Shown: positions 9,835 to 20,546 of the stretch, one piece after another
Layout of the letters: each line of letters opens with the position of its first letter
Position numbering within the stretch: position 1 is the stretch's first letter
DNA from: an uncultured Woeseiaceae bacterium
GTDB taxonomy: Bacteria > Pseudomonadota > Gammaproteobacteria > Steroidobacterales > Woeseiaceae
Length of the DNA: 64,000 nucleotides
Direction: 5' to 3'
Assembly (NCBI GenBank): GCA_947259285.1
Contig: CAMYMR010000002.1
Coordinates: 1-64,000 of the forward strand
Translations under genes and position numbers: made by a program
Notes under the pieces: model-generated
The model's input: the letters and a program-made list of their open reading frames with translations, nothing else
Told to the model about the DNA's origin: nothing
Databases searched by the model: none

Positions 9835-11862
9835 ATGCAACATAAGACAGCAGCCGCCGGCCAGCCTGACCGGCGAGATCTCGCGAATGCGATCAGGGCT
9901 TTGAGCATGGATGCCGTACAGGCGGCAAATTCCGGGCATCCAGGCGCGCCGATGGGCATGGCGGATATCGCCGAAGTGCTCTGGAACGATTTCCTGCGAC
10001 ACAATCCGGCGAATCCCGAGTGGGCGAATCGCGATCGCTTCGTACTGTCGAATGGCCACGGCTCGATGCTGCTTTACAGCTTGCTGCACCTGACCGGCTA
10101 TGAGGCTTTCGGGATTGATCAGTTAAGAAACTTTCGCCAGCTGGGGTATCGGACCGCCGGCCATCCGGAATTCGAGCGCGGGGGGCCGGTCGAGACGACA
10201 ACGGGGCCGCTGGGCCAGGGCGTCACCAATGCGGTCGGCATGGCGATCGCAGAGAAGATGCTCGCGGCCGAATTCAACCGGCCCGGGCACGCGATCGTCG
10301 ACCACAGGACCTGGGTCTTTCTGGGCGACGGCTGCCTCATGGAAGGCATCTCCCATGAGGCCTGTTCGCTGGCGGGCACGCTCAAGCTCGGAAAGCTGAT
10401 CTGTCTCTACGACGACAACAATATTTCGATTGATGGCGAAGTCGACGCGTGGTTTACCGATGACACAGCGCAGCGCTTCGAGTCATACGGTTGGCAGGTG
10501 ATCGATAATGTCGATGGCCACGACAGCAGCGCGATAACGGCCGCAATAGAGCGGGCGATCGCGGACGACGACAGGCCAACGATGATCTGCTGCAAGACGA
10601 TCATAGGATTTGGCGCGCCGAACAAGCAGGGTACCGCGTCGACGCACGGTGCGCCGTTGGGTGAGGAAGAAGTCGCGGCGGCGCGCAAGACCCTGCGCTG
10701 GGATGCCGCGCCGTTCGAAATACCCACCGCTATTGCGTCGGCATGGGACGGCAGAGAGCAGGGCGCGGCTTATGAAGCCGGCTGGAATCGGGCTTTCGCC
10801 GACTATAATGCCGCGCACCCCGAGCTGGCGGCGGAATTCGCGCGCCGCATGGCCGGTAAACTACCCCGGGACTGGCACGCCATTGCCGACAAGGCGATTG
10901 CCGAGATCAGCGCGTCCGGCGACAGCATGGCAACGCGCAAGGCGTCGCTGGTAGCCCTGAACGCCTTCGCGCCCGCCCTGTCCGAACTGGTCGGCGGCTC
11001 GGCAGACCTGACCGGCTCAAACCTCACGAAGCACAGCGGTTCGACGCCGATCTCTGCTGAGGCCGCGCCCGGCAACTATGTCTGGTTCGGCGTGCGCGAG
11101 TTCGGCATGACAGCAATCTGCAACGGTATGGCGTTGCACGGCGGCTTAATTCCGTATGCCGGCACCTTCCTCACATTCTCTGATTACGCACGCAACGCGC
11201 TGCGCATGGCTGCCCTGATGCGCGTGCAAAATATCCTTGTCTATACACATGATTCCATTGGGCTTGGGGAAGACGGCCCCACGCACCAGCCGGTCGAACA
11301 CACGGCGTCGCTGCGCCTGATGCCGAACATGAGCGTCTGGCGCCCGTGCGACACGCTCGAGACCGCGATTGCCTGGCGTTACGCGATCGAGCGCAAGGAC
11401 GGTCCGACCAGCCTGGTCCTGACGCGGCAGGGTCTGCCGCATCAGCAGCGTTCCGCGGAGCAGGTAGCTGACGCGGCGCGTGGCGGATACGTATTGCAAG
11501 ACACTGACGGAAAGCCCGATATTATCCTGATCGCGACGGGTTCCGAGGTGGCGCTGGCGATGTCGACGGCGGCCGTACTTCTCGACGAAGGTGTTAAAGC
11601 TCGCGTCGTATCGATGCCATCGACGGATGTATTCGATGTACAGGATGAGGCCTACCGGGAGTCTGTCCTGCCGGCCGCGATCGCGAAGCGAGTCGCAATC
11701 GAGGCGGGCGTTACCGACGGTTGGTGGCGATACGTAGGGCACGAGGGGCGCGTTGTCGGGCTCGATCGCTTCGGCGAGTCGGCGCCGGCAGGCGATCTAT
11801 TTGAGCACTTTGGCTTTACTATCGAAAACACTGTAACGGTTGTGAAACAACTATTGGCTTAA
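9835..11862 (+). CDS. tkt: Transketolase
   Basis: Start taken at ATG 9835 ([50 protein letters not shown]); TPP-binding [13 protein letters not shown]. Confidence 0.97.
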   Translation: MQHKTAAAGQPDRRDLANAIRALSMDAVQAANSGHPGAPMGMADIAEVLWNDFLRHNPANPEWANRDRFVLSNGHGSMLLYSLLHLTGYEAFGIDQLRNFRQLGYRTAGHPEFERGGPVETTTGPLGQGVTNAVGMAIAEKMLAAEFNRPGHAIVDHRTWVFLGDGCLMEGISHEACSLAGTLKLGKLICLYDDNNISIDGEVDAWFTDDTAQRFESYGWQVIDNVDGHDSSAITAAIERAIADDDRPTMICCKTIIGFGAPNKQGTASTHGAPLGEEEVAAARKTLRWDAAPFEIPTAIASAWDGREQGAAYEAGWNRAFADYNAAHPELAAEFARRMAGKLPRDWHAIADKAIAEISASGDSMATRKASLVALNAFAPALSELVGGSADLTGSNLTKHSGSTPISAEAAPGNYVWFGVREFGMTAICNGMALHGGLIPYAGTFLTFSDYARNALRMAALMRVQNILVYTHDSIGLGEDGPTHQPVEHTASLRLMPNMSVWRPCDTLETAIAWRYAIERKDGPTSLVLTRQGLPHQQRSAEQVADAARGGYVLQDTDGKPDIILIATGSEVALAMSTAAVLLDEGVKARVVSMPSTDVFDVQDEAYRESVLPAAIAKRVAIEAGVTDGWWRYVGHEGRVVGLDRFGESAPAGDLFEHFGFTIENTVTVVKQLLA

Positions 11863-11912
11863 CATTCTCGGCCGGCATAGCCGGTCAACCCCATGAATCT
11901 GGAGAAACATAA

Positions 11913-12926
11913 ATGGCGATCAACATAGGCATCAACGGTTATGGGCGTATCGGACGGAATGTCGTGCGCGCTATTCAAGAACTGGATCGCGCCGCCGAAT
12001 TCAACGTTGTCGCACTCAACGATTTGGGCGACGCGAATACTAACGCCCACCTGACGCGCCGTGATACGGCTCATGGACGCTTTCCAGGCACGGTCGAAGT
12101 TGACGGCGACGATATCATTGTCAACGGCGATCGTATCAAGGTGTTCGCGGAGCGGGATCCCGCCAAGCTGCCATGGGGCGAGCTCGGGGTCGACGTCGTG
12201 TTTGAGTGCACAGGCTTGTTCCGTACCCGTGAAACAGCCGGCAAACACATAGACGGCGGCGCGAAAAAAGTGATTATTTCGGCGCCCGGCGGCGCGGACA
12301 TCGACGGTACGGTTGTCTACGGCGTTAACCACGATACGCTGACGTCGGACCACACGATCATCTCAAATGCCTCGTGCACAACGAACTGCCTGGCACCGCT
12401 GGTCAAACCGCTTCATGAGAAGATCGGTGTCAAGCACGGCATCATGACGACCATTCACGCGTATACCAACGACCAGGTGCTGACCGACGTTTACCACAAG
12501 GACCTGCGGCGCGCCCGTTCCGGCACGATGTCACAGATACCGACCAGCACAGGGGCTGCCAAAGCGGTTGGCCTCGTCCTGCCGGAACTGAACGGCAAGC
12601 TTGACGGTTTCTCGATGCGTGTGCCGACCATCAACGTATCCTGCGTGGACCTGACCTTCGTCGCTGAACGCGCAACCAGTGTTGACGAGATCAACGCCAT
12701 CATGAAGGACGCCAGCGACGGAGAGCTCAAAGGCGTTCTTGCCTACAATGATGAACCGCTGGTATCGATCGATTTCAACCACGATCCGGCTTCGTCCACT
12801 TATGACGCGGGACTGACCAAGGTCATGGAAGGCACGCTCGTCAAGGTGCTGTCCTGGTACGACAACGAGTGGGGTTTCTCGTGTCGCATGCTGGATACTG
12901 CTACCGCGTTGATGAACGCTAAATAA
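11913..12926 (+). CDS. gap: Glyceraldehyde-3-phosphate dehydrogenase, type I
   Basis: 337 aa; [14 protein letters not shown], active-site [12 protein letters not shown]. Confidence 0.96.
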   Translation: MAINIGINGYGRIGRNVVRAIQELDRAAEFNVVALNDLGDANTNAHLTRRDTAHGRFPGTVEVDGDDIIVNGDRIKVFAERDPAKLPWGELGVDVVFECTGLFRTRETAGKHIDGGAKKVIISAPGGADIDGTVVYGVNHDTLTSDHTIISNASCTTNCLAPLVKPLHEKIGVKHGIMTTIHAYTNDQVLTDVYHKDLRRARSGTMSQIPTSTGAAKAVGLVLPELNGKLDGFSMRVPTINVSCVDLTFVAERATSVDEINAIMKDASDGELKGVLAYNDEPLVSIDFNHDPASSTYDAGLTKVMEGTLVKVLSWYDNEWGFSCRMLDTATALMNAK

Positions 12927-12946
12927 CCGGCAGATCAGGAGCAAAC

Positions 12947-14119
12947 ATGTCCATCATGAAGATGGCCGACGTTGACCTGTCGGGCAAGCGTGTCCTTATT
13001 CGCGAGGACCTGAATGTTCCGGTCGCGGACGGCGCCGTGACCAGCGACGTACGCATCCGCGCGGCATTGCCAACCATCGAGGCAGCGCTCGACGCAAATG
13101 CGGCCGTCATGCTGGTGTCGCATCTCGGTCGTCCTACCGAGGGCCAGCCGGACGAGAGGTTTTCGTTGCGGCCCGTGGCCGAGCATCTGTCGACGCTGTT
13201 GGGCCGCGAGGTCCCGTTGGTCAAGGACTGGATCGACGGCGTCGAGGTCGAGGCCGGCGACGTCGTAATTCTCGAAAACGTGCGTTTCCTTGCCGGCGAA
13301 AAGCGCTGCGACGAAGGGCTGGCAAAGCAGATGGCGGCGCTCTGCGACGTGTTCGTAATGGACGCATTCGGTACCGCCCATCGCGCCCAGGCGAGTACGT
13401 ACGGCGTCGCCGAGCATGCGCCAGTCGCCTGCGCCGGGCCACTGTTGGCAGCGGAACTTGACGCGCTGTCTAAGGCGCTGGATAGCCCGGCACGTCCCTT
13501 CGTCGCGATTGTCGGCGGTTCGAAGGTATCCACAAAGTTGACGGTGCTGGACGCACTGGCCGAGGTTGTCGATTGCCTGATCGTCGGCGGCGGAATTGCG
13601 AATACGTTTATCGCCGCCGCCGGTCACGACGTCGGCAAGTCGCTATACGAGGCCGACATGCTCCATGTGGCGCGCGAACTAGCCGCCGACCGCAGCGATC
13701 GAGCGGAGATTCCGGTGCCGTCAGACGTAGTCGTTGCCGACGAGTTTTCAGAGAATGCCACGGCAACCACGAAAGACATTCAATCGGTTGCGGCGAACGA
13801 ACTGATTCTGGATATTGGGCCTGAGACAGCCAGACGATTTGCCGAAATACTGGCGGGTGCAGGCACGATAATTTGGAACGGGCCGGTGGGCGTCTTTGAA
13901 TTCGACAGCTTTGCCGCAGGTACCAAAGCGCTTGCCGAGGCGATCGCGGCCAGTGACGCGTTTTCTGTCGCGGGCGGCGGCGATACGCTTGCCGCGATCG
14001 ACAAGTACGGCGTTGCTGACAAGATCTCGTACATTTCGACCGGCGGCGGTGCGTTCCTCGAGTTTGTCGAAGGCAAGAAGCTCCCCGCCGTGGCTATTCT
14101 AGAGAAACGCGCCGCGTAA
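12947..14119 (+). CDS. pgk: Phosphoglycerate kinase
   Basis: 390 aa; [42 protein letters not shown]. Confidence 0.97.
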   Translation: MSIMKMADVDLSGKRVLIREDLNVPVADGAVTSDVRIRAALPTIEAALDANAAVMLVSHLGRPTEGQPDERFSLRPVAEHLSTLLGREVPLVKDWIDGVEVEAGDVVILENVRFLAGEKRCDEGLAKQMAALCDVFVMDAFGTAHRAQASTYGVAEHAPVACAGPLLAAELDALSKALDSPARPFVAIVGGSKVSTKLTVLDALAEVVDCLIVGGGIANTFIAAAGHDVGKSLYEADMLHVARELAADRSDRAEIPVPSDVVVADEFSENATATTKDIQSVAANELILDIGPETARRFAEILAGAGTIIWNGPVGVFEFDSFAAGTKALAEAIAASDAFSVAGGGDTLAAIDKYGVADKISYISTGGGAFLEFVEGKKLPAVAILEKRAA

Positions 14120-14172
14120 ACTTGCGACCCACCGTCCAAGCAGTATCCTCGGCGCGCAATCGGCCGACAAGC

Positions 14173-14200
14173 TTTGCTGGCGAACTGTCTCGCCAGCAAA
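14173..14200. repeat. Perfect 11-bp inverted repeat, possible pgk terminator
   Basis: TTTGCTGGCGA-actgtc-TCGCCAGCAAA. Confidence 0.8.
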
Positions 14201-14257
14201 CATCCCACGTGCCCCGGGGGTATCGTCCGCTTGCGCCAACCGACGAGATCGGAAAAA

Positions 14258-14336
14258 GGCGGTGACCGCAGGGTGTCTCACAAAGCGAGTTTGCGGAGCA
14301 CTGTCCGAGCGACTGAGAGATCCTGCGGTCACCGCC
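14258..14336. repeat. Long intergenic palindrome (15-bp perfect arms plus inner 5-bp arms)
   Basis: GGCGGTGACCGCAGG (14258-14272) and CCTGCGGTCACCGCC (14322-14336); inner TCTCA (14276-14280)/TGAGA (14314-14318). Confidence 0.85.
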
Positions 14337-14360
14337 GAATAGTGGGCAACGATTAGTCGG

Positions 14361-15731
14361 TCAGCTCGGCCACGGCCCGGTAATCGCCAGCGTCATTCCG
14401 GGGTACTGGATGTTGAGAAACAGCGTCTCGCCGTCGGGCGAGAAGCAGACGCCGGCGAGTTCCGAGTTCGAATACGCATTGTCGGCAATCGGGTACTGAC
14501 TGCCGTCCGGCCGCATCCCAACCAGACCGCAATGTTCCGGCGTATCTTCGCAGACAATCAGGTCGCCCCACGGCGCCATCGTCAGGTTGTCGCAATTCCG
14601 AAGCAGTGAGTCTTCGCCGGCCTCGGCAATGAGGGTCAGCGTGCCCGGCTTATCCGGCTCATCCGACGTTCCCTCAAACGGGCTCGGCGTGTAGGTGAAT
14701 ACCTGGCCAAGTCGGGCCCGACCCCCGTTGGTGCAGGTGAATGCAAAGCGATCCCCGGCGACGCAGAGGCCTTCTCCGCGCGCAAAGGTCGCGGCTCCGA
14801 GGGCTGTGCCACGCAATCTCAAGTCATTCTTGACCGGATCGACATCATCGAGATCAATCCAGCGTGTCGTCAAAGGCGTGTTCAATGGTGTTTCCGGGAT
14901 TGACGCCCAGTTATGGGTCATCAGCGATGAATCGCCGACAATTGCGAGCGCCTGGAGACGGCCACCTTCGCTGAGCTTGCCGGGTACCCTGGGCAGGTAA
15001 CGGTAGAAGAGGCTGTGAAAGCGGTCCTCGGTCATGTAGACGATGCCGGTCGGCTCGTGCACCGCGCAGGCTTCGTGTTCGAAACGCCCCATCGCAACAA
15101 TGGGTTCGGCCTTGACCAACGCCGCGGCCTTGGCGGGAACCTCGAACACGTAGCCATGACGCTTGTCCCGCGTGATCATTCGACCTGCATCGATGGACTT
15201 GCCCGGCGCTTCGAAGCACTCTTCGCAGCTCAGCCACGTACCCCACGGAGTGGGTCCACCGGCGCAGTTGATCTCGGTACCCGCCAGGCTCAGGAACTGT
15301 TTCTCGGTCTCGGCGGTCGCCGGATTGTAGAGGGTCGTCGTTGTGCCACCCAGCGCCGGCGTCTTGTCGCTGCCCCTGTCGTACAGCAGCGATTTGGTCG
15401 ACTCGGGCAGTTCGCTGTAGCCGCCCGCAAACGCACTGCCGGCGAACCAGTGGGTCTTCATTTCATGATTGCATATCAGGATGACGCGGCCATCGCCGCC
15501 GTCAAACGTCGCCATGCCGTCATGGGCTGCGGGAACGCGCAGGCCGTCGCTCATCAGGTCGCCCGCGCGAGAAACCACCCGATATTGGAAGTCAGACGGA
15601 AGATCGAGGATTCGGCGGGGATCCGATCGAAGTTCTCCGAGTATACGATCGCTGGCGCGGCAGGCTTGAGTCGCAGCAGGGCCAAGCGCAGCGGCCGCGA
15701 CGCTTTGCAAAAAACGACGTCTATTCAGCAT
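14361..15731 (-). CDS. PhoX/DUF839-family secreted protein with Tat-type signal
   Basis: 456 aa; MLNRRRFLQSVAAAALG Tat-like leader; GGPTPWGTWLSCEECFE and FSPDGETLFLNIQYPGMTLAITGPW typical of the PhoX family. Confidence 0.85.
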   Translation of the reverse strand: MLNRRRFLQSVAAAALGPAATQACRASDRILGELRSDPRRILDLPSDFQYRVVSRAGDLMSDGLRVPAAHDGMATFDGGDGRVILICNHEMKTHWFAGSAFAGGYSELPESTKSLLYDRGSDKTPALGGTTTTLYNPATAETEKQFLSLAGTEINCAGGPTPWGTWLSCEECFEAPGKSIDAGRMITRDKRHGYVFEVPAKAAALVKAEPIVAMGRFEHEACAVHEPTGIVYMTEDRFHSLFYRYLPRVPGKLSEGGRLQALAIVGDSSLMTHNWASIPETPLNTPLTTRWIDLDDVDPVKNDLRLRGTALGAATFARGEGLCVAGDRFAFTCTNGGRARLGQVFTYTPSPFEGTSDEPDKPGTLTLIAEAGEDSLLRNCDNLTMAPWGDLIVCEDTPEHCGLVGMRPDGSQYPIADNAYSNSELAGVCFSPDGETLFLNIQYPGMTLAITGPWPS

Positions 15732-15844
15732 GTTGACTGTGATAGCGGAGATCAGCGACTACAGTAGCTAGTCTATATGACGTTCGGAAGACATGTCGCG
15801 ATTTCGTCATACCCGTCCAAACAAGCTGTGCAATAATCCTCGCA

Positions 15845-17281
15845 ATGCAAAGACGTACCAAAATAGTTGCGACGCTGGGTCCGGCCTCCGATGACCCTGA
15901 AGTACTGGGCCGGATGATCGAAGCCGGCATGACCGTAGCGCGCCTGAACTTTTCTCACGGAGACGCCGATGAGCATCGGCGCCGCGCTGCCGCGCTGCGC
16001 GAAGCCGCAAGAACTGCCGGCCGTGATGTCGGCTTGCTGGGCGATCTGCAGGGACCAAAGATACGGGTCCTGCGTTTTGCGGATCACAGCGTCGCGCTAA
16101 AGGACGGCGCTTCGTTCTTCCTGGACAGCTCGCTTGGACTGATGGACGGCAATGAACATGGTGTCGGCGTTGCGCTGCAGACTCTGCACGAAGACCTGAA
16201 GGCCGACGATGTACTGTTGCTAAACGACGGGATGATTACGCTCAAAGTCGACAGCATCGAGGGTACGCGAGTTCATACGACGGTCGTCAACGGCGGCATC
16301 CTGTCGGACCACAAAGGCATTAATCTGAAAGGCGGCGGCTTGTCGGCTCGGGCATTGACACCTGCCGACACGGAGCACATCAAGCTTGCGGCTGAGCTCG
16401 GGGCCGATTTCCTCGCCGTCTCGTTTGTGCGCAACGCCGAGGACGTGCACGAGGCCCGCAGGCTTTTCGGGGAGGCCGGCGGAAAAGGGCTGATCGTCGC
16501 AAAAATTGAGCGCACCGAGGCAGTGAGGGACATCGACCCGATCATCGAAGCTGCCGACGTCATCATGGTGGCGCGCGGCGATCTCGGCGTCGAGATGGGT
16601 TACGCGGAGCTTACTGGCATCCAGAAAAACCTGATTCGCAAGACCCGCAAGAAGCACAAGATCGTGATCACCGCCACGCAGATGATGGAGTCCATGATTC
16701 AGAATCCGATTCCCACGCGCGCCGAGGTTTCTGATGTAGCCAATGCGGTAATCGACGGAACCGATGCCGTGATGTTGTCGGGTGAAACCGCGGTCGGCAA
16801 ATACCCGGTTGAAGCGATCAGCGCGATGGCAGAGGTCTGTCTCGGCGCGGAAAAGTTCCCGCTTGCAACCGCCGCCACGACCCATCGTATCGACGACCGC
16901 TTCGAGTTCGTCGACGAAGCGATCGCCATGGCGACGATGTACACGGCAAATCACATGTCGGTCAAGGCAATCATCGCGCTGACCGAGTCCGGGAACACAG
17001 CGCGCTGGATGTCGCGCATTCGTTCCGATATCCCGATCTACGCATTTACGCCGCACAAAGCAACCAGCCGACGAGTCGCTCTTTACAGGGGCGTCTACCC
17101 GGTTTCGTTCGCGATCAATCTCGATCTTCCCAAGAGGCTTTATCAGGATATCTTCAACACCCTGCTGTACTACAGACTTGTCGAGGTCGACGATCTGGTC
17201 ATTTTCACCAAAGGTGACCTCGATAACGTCTCGGGCAATACCAACGCCATGAAAGTGCTGAAAGTCAAAAGAGAAGAATGA
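15845..17281 (+). CDS. pyk: Pyruvate kinase
   Basis: 478 aa; MQRRTKIVATLGPASDDPEVLGRMIEAGMTVARLNFSHG; MVARGDLGVEMGYAELTGIQKNLI. Confidence 0.97.
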   Translation: MQRRTKIVATLGPASDDPEVLGRMIEAGMTVARLNFSHGDADEHRRRAAALREAARTAGRDVGLLGDLQGPKIRVLRFADHSVALKDGASFFLDSSLGLMDGNEHGVGVALQTLHEDLKADDVLLLNDGMITLKVDSIEGTRVHTTVVNGGILSDHKGINLKGGGLSARALTPADTEHIKLAAELGADFLAVSFVRNAEDVHEARRLFGEAGGKGLIVAKIERTEAVRDIDPIIEAADVIMVARGDLGVEMGYAELTGIQKNLIRKTRKKHKIVITATQMMESMIQNPIPTRAEVSDVANAVIDGTDAVMLSGETAVGKYPVEAISAMAEVCLGAEKFPLATAATTHRIDDRFEFVDEAIAMATMYTANHMSVKAIIALTESGNTARWMSRIRSDIPIYAFTPHKATSRRVALYRGVYPVSFAINLDLPKRLYQDIFNTLLYYRLVEVDDLVIFTKGDLDNVSGNTNAMKVLKVKREE

Positions 17282-19650
17282 AACGGGCGTTGCTTCGCCT
17301 CGTAGCCGCAGCCTGCCTGCTGGTCGTTATCGTTCTAACTCTGGCAATGTTGGCGCTGCGCGCCAGCCTGCCGGATCTCGAGGGCGAATTCCCGGTCGAC
17401 GGTATCGTCGCTGCCGTCAGCATTGAACGTGATGCCAACGGCATACCTGTTATTTCGGCGTCCAATCGTGCCGACCTCGCATTCGCTACCGGATTCGCGC
17501 ACGGTCAGGATCGATTTTTTCAAATGGACCTTATTCGTCGGGAGGCGGCCGGCGAACTCGCGGAAATCGTTGGCAGCGCCGCGGTTGACAGAGACAGGCG
17601 CAACCGTTTTCACCGCTTCCGCAGCAGGGCCGAGGCGGTCATAGCAAATGCGGCGGAGGCCGACCGAGCTATTCTGGTGGCCTATGCGAATGGGGTTAAC
17701 GCCGGACTGCGGTCACTCGATGCGCGACCTTTTGAATACTTTGTACTGGGCAGCGAACCTCAGCTGTGGGCACCTGAGGACTCGGTATTGGTCGTGTTCG
17801 CCATGTATTTAAAGCTAAACGACGAGCGTGCGATCAAGGATGTTCGTCGCGGCCTCGCTAATCGGGTCCTCCCGGAACAAGTGTATAAATGGCTTTATCC
17901 ACAGGGATCGCCGTGGGATGCGCCTTTGATGGGGGAGCCGCGCTCTGTTCTGGCTATTCCGGACGCCGACACCTATTCGATCCGCGGTGTGCGAGATGAC
18001 GCGCCGCCGGCCAACGAACAGGGGCGCTATCCGCTTCGAGGTAGCAACAACTGGGCGGTCTCCGGAGCCTTGACCGCCGATGGTCGAGCGATTGTATCCA
18101 ATGACATGCATCTCGGATTGAACACGCCAAATATTTACTATCAGGCGCGGCTCGTGATTGATGATGTCGAGGGCGTTGACGTGGCTGGCGTAACGCTACC
18201 CGGCACGCCGTTTGTCATTGCCGGCAGCAACACGCGCGTCGCCTGGGGTTTCACGAACAGCTATGGCGATTGGAGCGATGCCGTCGTGCTAAAGCCGGGG
18301 GCGACGCCAAACACCTACAAAACACCCGAAGGCGATAGAGAGTTCGTGGTGCATCGCGAACTGATACAGGTAAAGGACAGCGATCCGGTGCCTTACCAGA
18401 TCCGGGAAACGATCTGGGGCCCGGTGCTTGACGACGTTGAATATCCGGACGGCGAGGTGGCGGTGAGTTGGATCGCACACCGGCCCGAGGGAATCAACCT
18501 GCGTCTTACCGATCTGGAAAAGGCTGAATCGGTCGCCGATGCGATCGGCATCGCAAACTCACTGTCAATGCCGCCGCAGAACTTTGTCGTCGGCGATGCC
18601 GCCGGCAATATAGGCTGGACGATCGCCGGCAAGATCCCGAGAAAAACCGACTTCGATGCCATGTTGCCGGCGGATTGGAGCACGGAGCACGGCTGGCAGG
18701 GATGGCTCGAACCGTCCGAGTATCCACGCATCATGAACCCTGCGAGTGGTCGAATATGGACGGCAAATGCACGCGTTACGGATGCCGAAGCGTTACGGTT
18801 GGTCGGTGACGGCGGATATGATCTGGGGGCCCGAGCGCGACAGATTCGCGACAGCCTGTTCGCCGCTGATCGGTTCGAGCCGGAGGATATGCTCGCCATC
18901 CAGTATGACGATCGCGCATTGTTTCTCGCGCGCTGGCAAGATCTGTTATTAGAAGTACTCGACGAATCGGTCGTTGGCGATGACGCCGAGCTTACAGAAT
19001 ATCGTCGACTCGTGTCGGAGTGGATTCCGCGAGCAGCGCCCGAGTCGGTTGGCTATCGACTTGTTCGCACGTTTCGGCTCGAGGTGGAAAGACGGCTCTT
19101 TCACGCGCTGATGGCGCCAGCGCGCGAGGCCTACGGTGACGATGTCAAGCTGCGACAGAGCAACCAGTTCGAAGCGCCGCTGTGGTCGCTGGTTAGCGCG
19201 CAGCCGCTACACCTGCTGCCTGATGACTATGAGAGCTGGAACGAGTTCATGTTGGCTGTCATCCACCAGAATATCGACTACTTCAAGACGAACTTCGAAG
19301 GCCCGTTGTCGCAGCGCAGCTGGGGAGAAAAGAACACGGCGGCGATTCGACACCCCTTGAGTCGCAGCCTGCCGCTGGTCGCTGACTTCCTTGACATGCC
19401 GGCGGACGCGCTGAATGGCGATCTCGATATGCCCAAGGCTCAGGGACCGGAATTTGGCGCATCCGAACGATTCTCGGTGTCCCCGGGGGCCGAGTCCGAC
19501 AGCATCCTGCACATGCCGACCGGCCAGAGCGGGCATCCGCTGTCCGAGTATTACAGTCGCGGGCATGAAGACTGGCTCAAGGGCCGTCCAAGCCCGTTTC
19601 TACCCGGTGGGGCGATGCACGTCCTTACGCTCATCCCGACCGAGCGGTAA
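17278..19650 (+). CDS. Penicillin acylase family protein (Ntn hydrolase)
   Basis: 790 aa; internal nucleophile motif RYPLRGSNNWAVSGALTADGRAIVSNDMHLGL. Confidence 0.92.
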   Translation: MKRALLRLVAAACLLVVIVLTLAMLALRASLPDLEGEFPVDGIVAAVSIERDANGIPVISASNRADLAFATGFAHGQDRFFQMDLIRREAAGELAEIVGSAAVDRDRRNRFHRFRSRAEAVIANAAEADRAILVAYANGVNAGLRSLDARPFEYFVLGSEPQLWAPEDSVLVVFAMYLKLNDERAIKDVRRGLANRVLPEQVYKWLYPQGSPWDAPLMGEPRSVLAIPDADTYSIRGVRDDAPPANEQGRYPLRGSNNWAVSGALTADGRAIVSNDMHLGLNTPNIYYQARLVIDDVEGVDVAGVTLPGTPFVIAGSNTRVAWGFTNSYGDWSDAVVLKPGATPNTYKTPEGDREFVVHRELIQVKDSDPVPYQIRETIWGPVLDDVEYPDGEVAVSWIAHRPEGINLRLTDLEKAESVADAIGIANSLSMPPQNFVVGDAAGNIGWTIAGKIPRKTDFDAMLPADWSTEHGWQGWLEPSEYPRIMNPASGRIWTANARVTDAEALRLVGDGGYDLGARARQIRDSLFAADRFEPEDMLAIQYDDRALFLARWQDLLLEVLDESVVGDDAELTEYRRLVSEWIPRAAPESVGYRLVRTFRLEVERRLFHALMAPAREAYGDDVKLRQSNQFEAPLWSLVSAQPLHLLPDDYESWNEFMLAVIHQNIDYFKTNFEGPLSQRSWGEKNTAAIRHPLSRSLPLVADFLDMPADALNGDLDMPKAQGPEFGASERFSVSPGAESDSILHMPTGQSGHPLSEYYSRGHEDWLKGRPSPFLPGGAMHVLTLIPTER

Positions 19651-19682
19651 GATAGTCGGTCAGGCTCAATACGGAACTACTA

Positions 19683-20540
19683 ATGGCAGATAACAGATTC
19701 ACAGGGACCAGCTCCTATATCGCAACCGACGACCTGATGATGGCGGTCAACGCCGCGGTAACGCTGGAACGGCCGATCCTGGTCAAGGGCGAGCCTGGCA
19801 CCGGTAAGACGCAGCTTGCGATCGAGGTGGCGAGATCGCTCGGAAGGCCGCTGCACGAGTGGCATATCAAGTCGACGACCAAGGCGCAGCAGGGGCTGTA
19901 CGAATACGATGCGGTCGCGCGCCTGCGCGATTCGCAGCTGGGTGATGATCGTGTACATGACATCGGCAACTACATCGTGCGCGGCAAGGTGTGGGAGGCC
20001 TTCGAGTCGGAGCAGCAGCCGGTACTTCTAATCGATGAGATTGACAAAGCGGATATCGAGTTTCCCAACGATTTGCTTCGAGAACTTGATCGCATGGAGT
20101 TTTATGTCTACGAAACCAAGAAACTGATCAAAGCGCGACATCGGCCGATCATCGTCATTACGAGTAACAACGAAAAGGAATTGCCGGACGCATTTCTGCG
20201 ACGCTGCTTCTTTCACTACATCAAGTTTCCGGACAAAGCCACGATGGCAGAAATCGTCGACGTTCACTATCCCGATCTTAAGAAGGACCTGCTTCGCGAA
20301 GCGCTGGATGCGTTCTACAAGGTGCGAGACGTGCGCGGATTGAAAAAGAAGCCATCGACATCGGAACTACTTGACTGGATCAAGCTGCTGCTCGCCGAAG
20401 ACATACCGCCTGAGGTCCTTAGGGGCGGCGATTCGCGCAAAGCGATTCCGCCGCTATACGGTGCTTTGCTGAAGAACGAGCAGGATGTGCACCTGTTCGA
20501 GCAACTGGTATTCCTCGACAGGCGGACCAACCCCCAGTAA
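19683..20540 (+). CDS. MoxR-family AAA+ ATPase
   Basis: 285 aa; Walker A VKGEPGTGKTQLA, Walker B VLLIDEIDKAD, FLRRCFFHYIKFPD. Confidence 0.92.
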   Translation: MADNRFTGTSSYIATDDLMMAVNAAVTLERPILVKGEPGTGKTQLAIEVARSLGRPLHEWHIKSTTKAQQGLYEYDAVARLRDSQLGDDRVHDIGNYIVRGKVWEAFESEQQPVLLIDEIDKADIEFPNDLLRELDRMEFYVYETKKLIKARHRPIIVITSNNEKELPDAFLRRCFFHYIKFPDKATMAEIVDVHYPDLKKDLLREALDAFYKVRDVRGLKKKPSTSELLDWIKLLLAEDIPPEVLRGGDSRKAIPPLYGALLKNEQDVHLFEQLVFLDRRTNPQ

Positions 20541-20546
20541 GCAATC

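Noticed and set aside
16220-17056. 278-aa ORF antisense to pyk
   Set aside because: Shadow ORF; pyk motifs on the plus strand are unambiguous.
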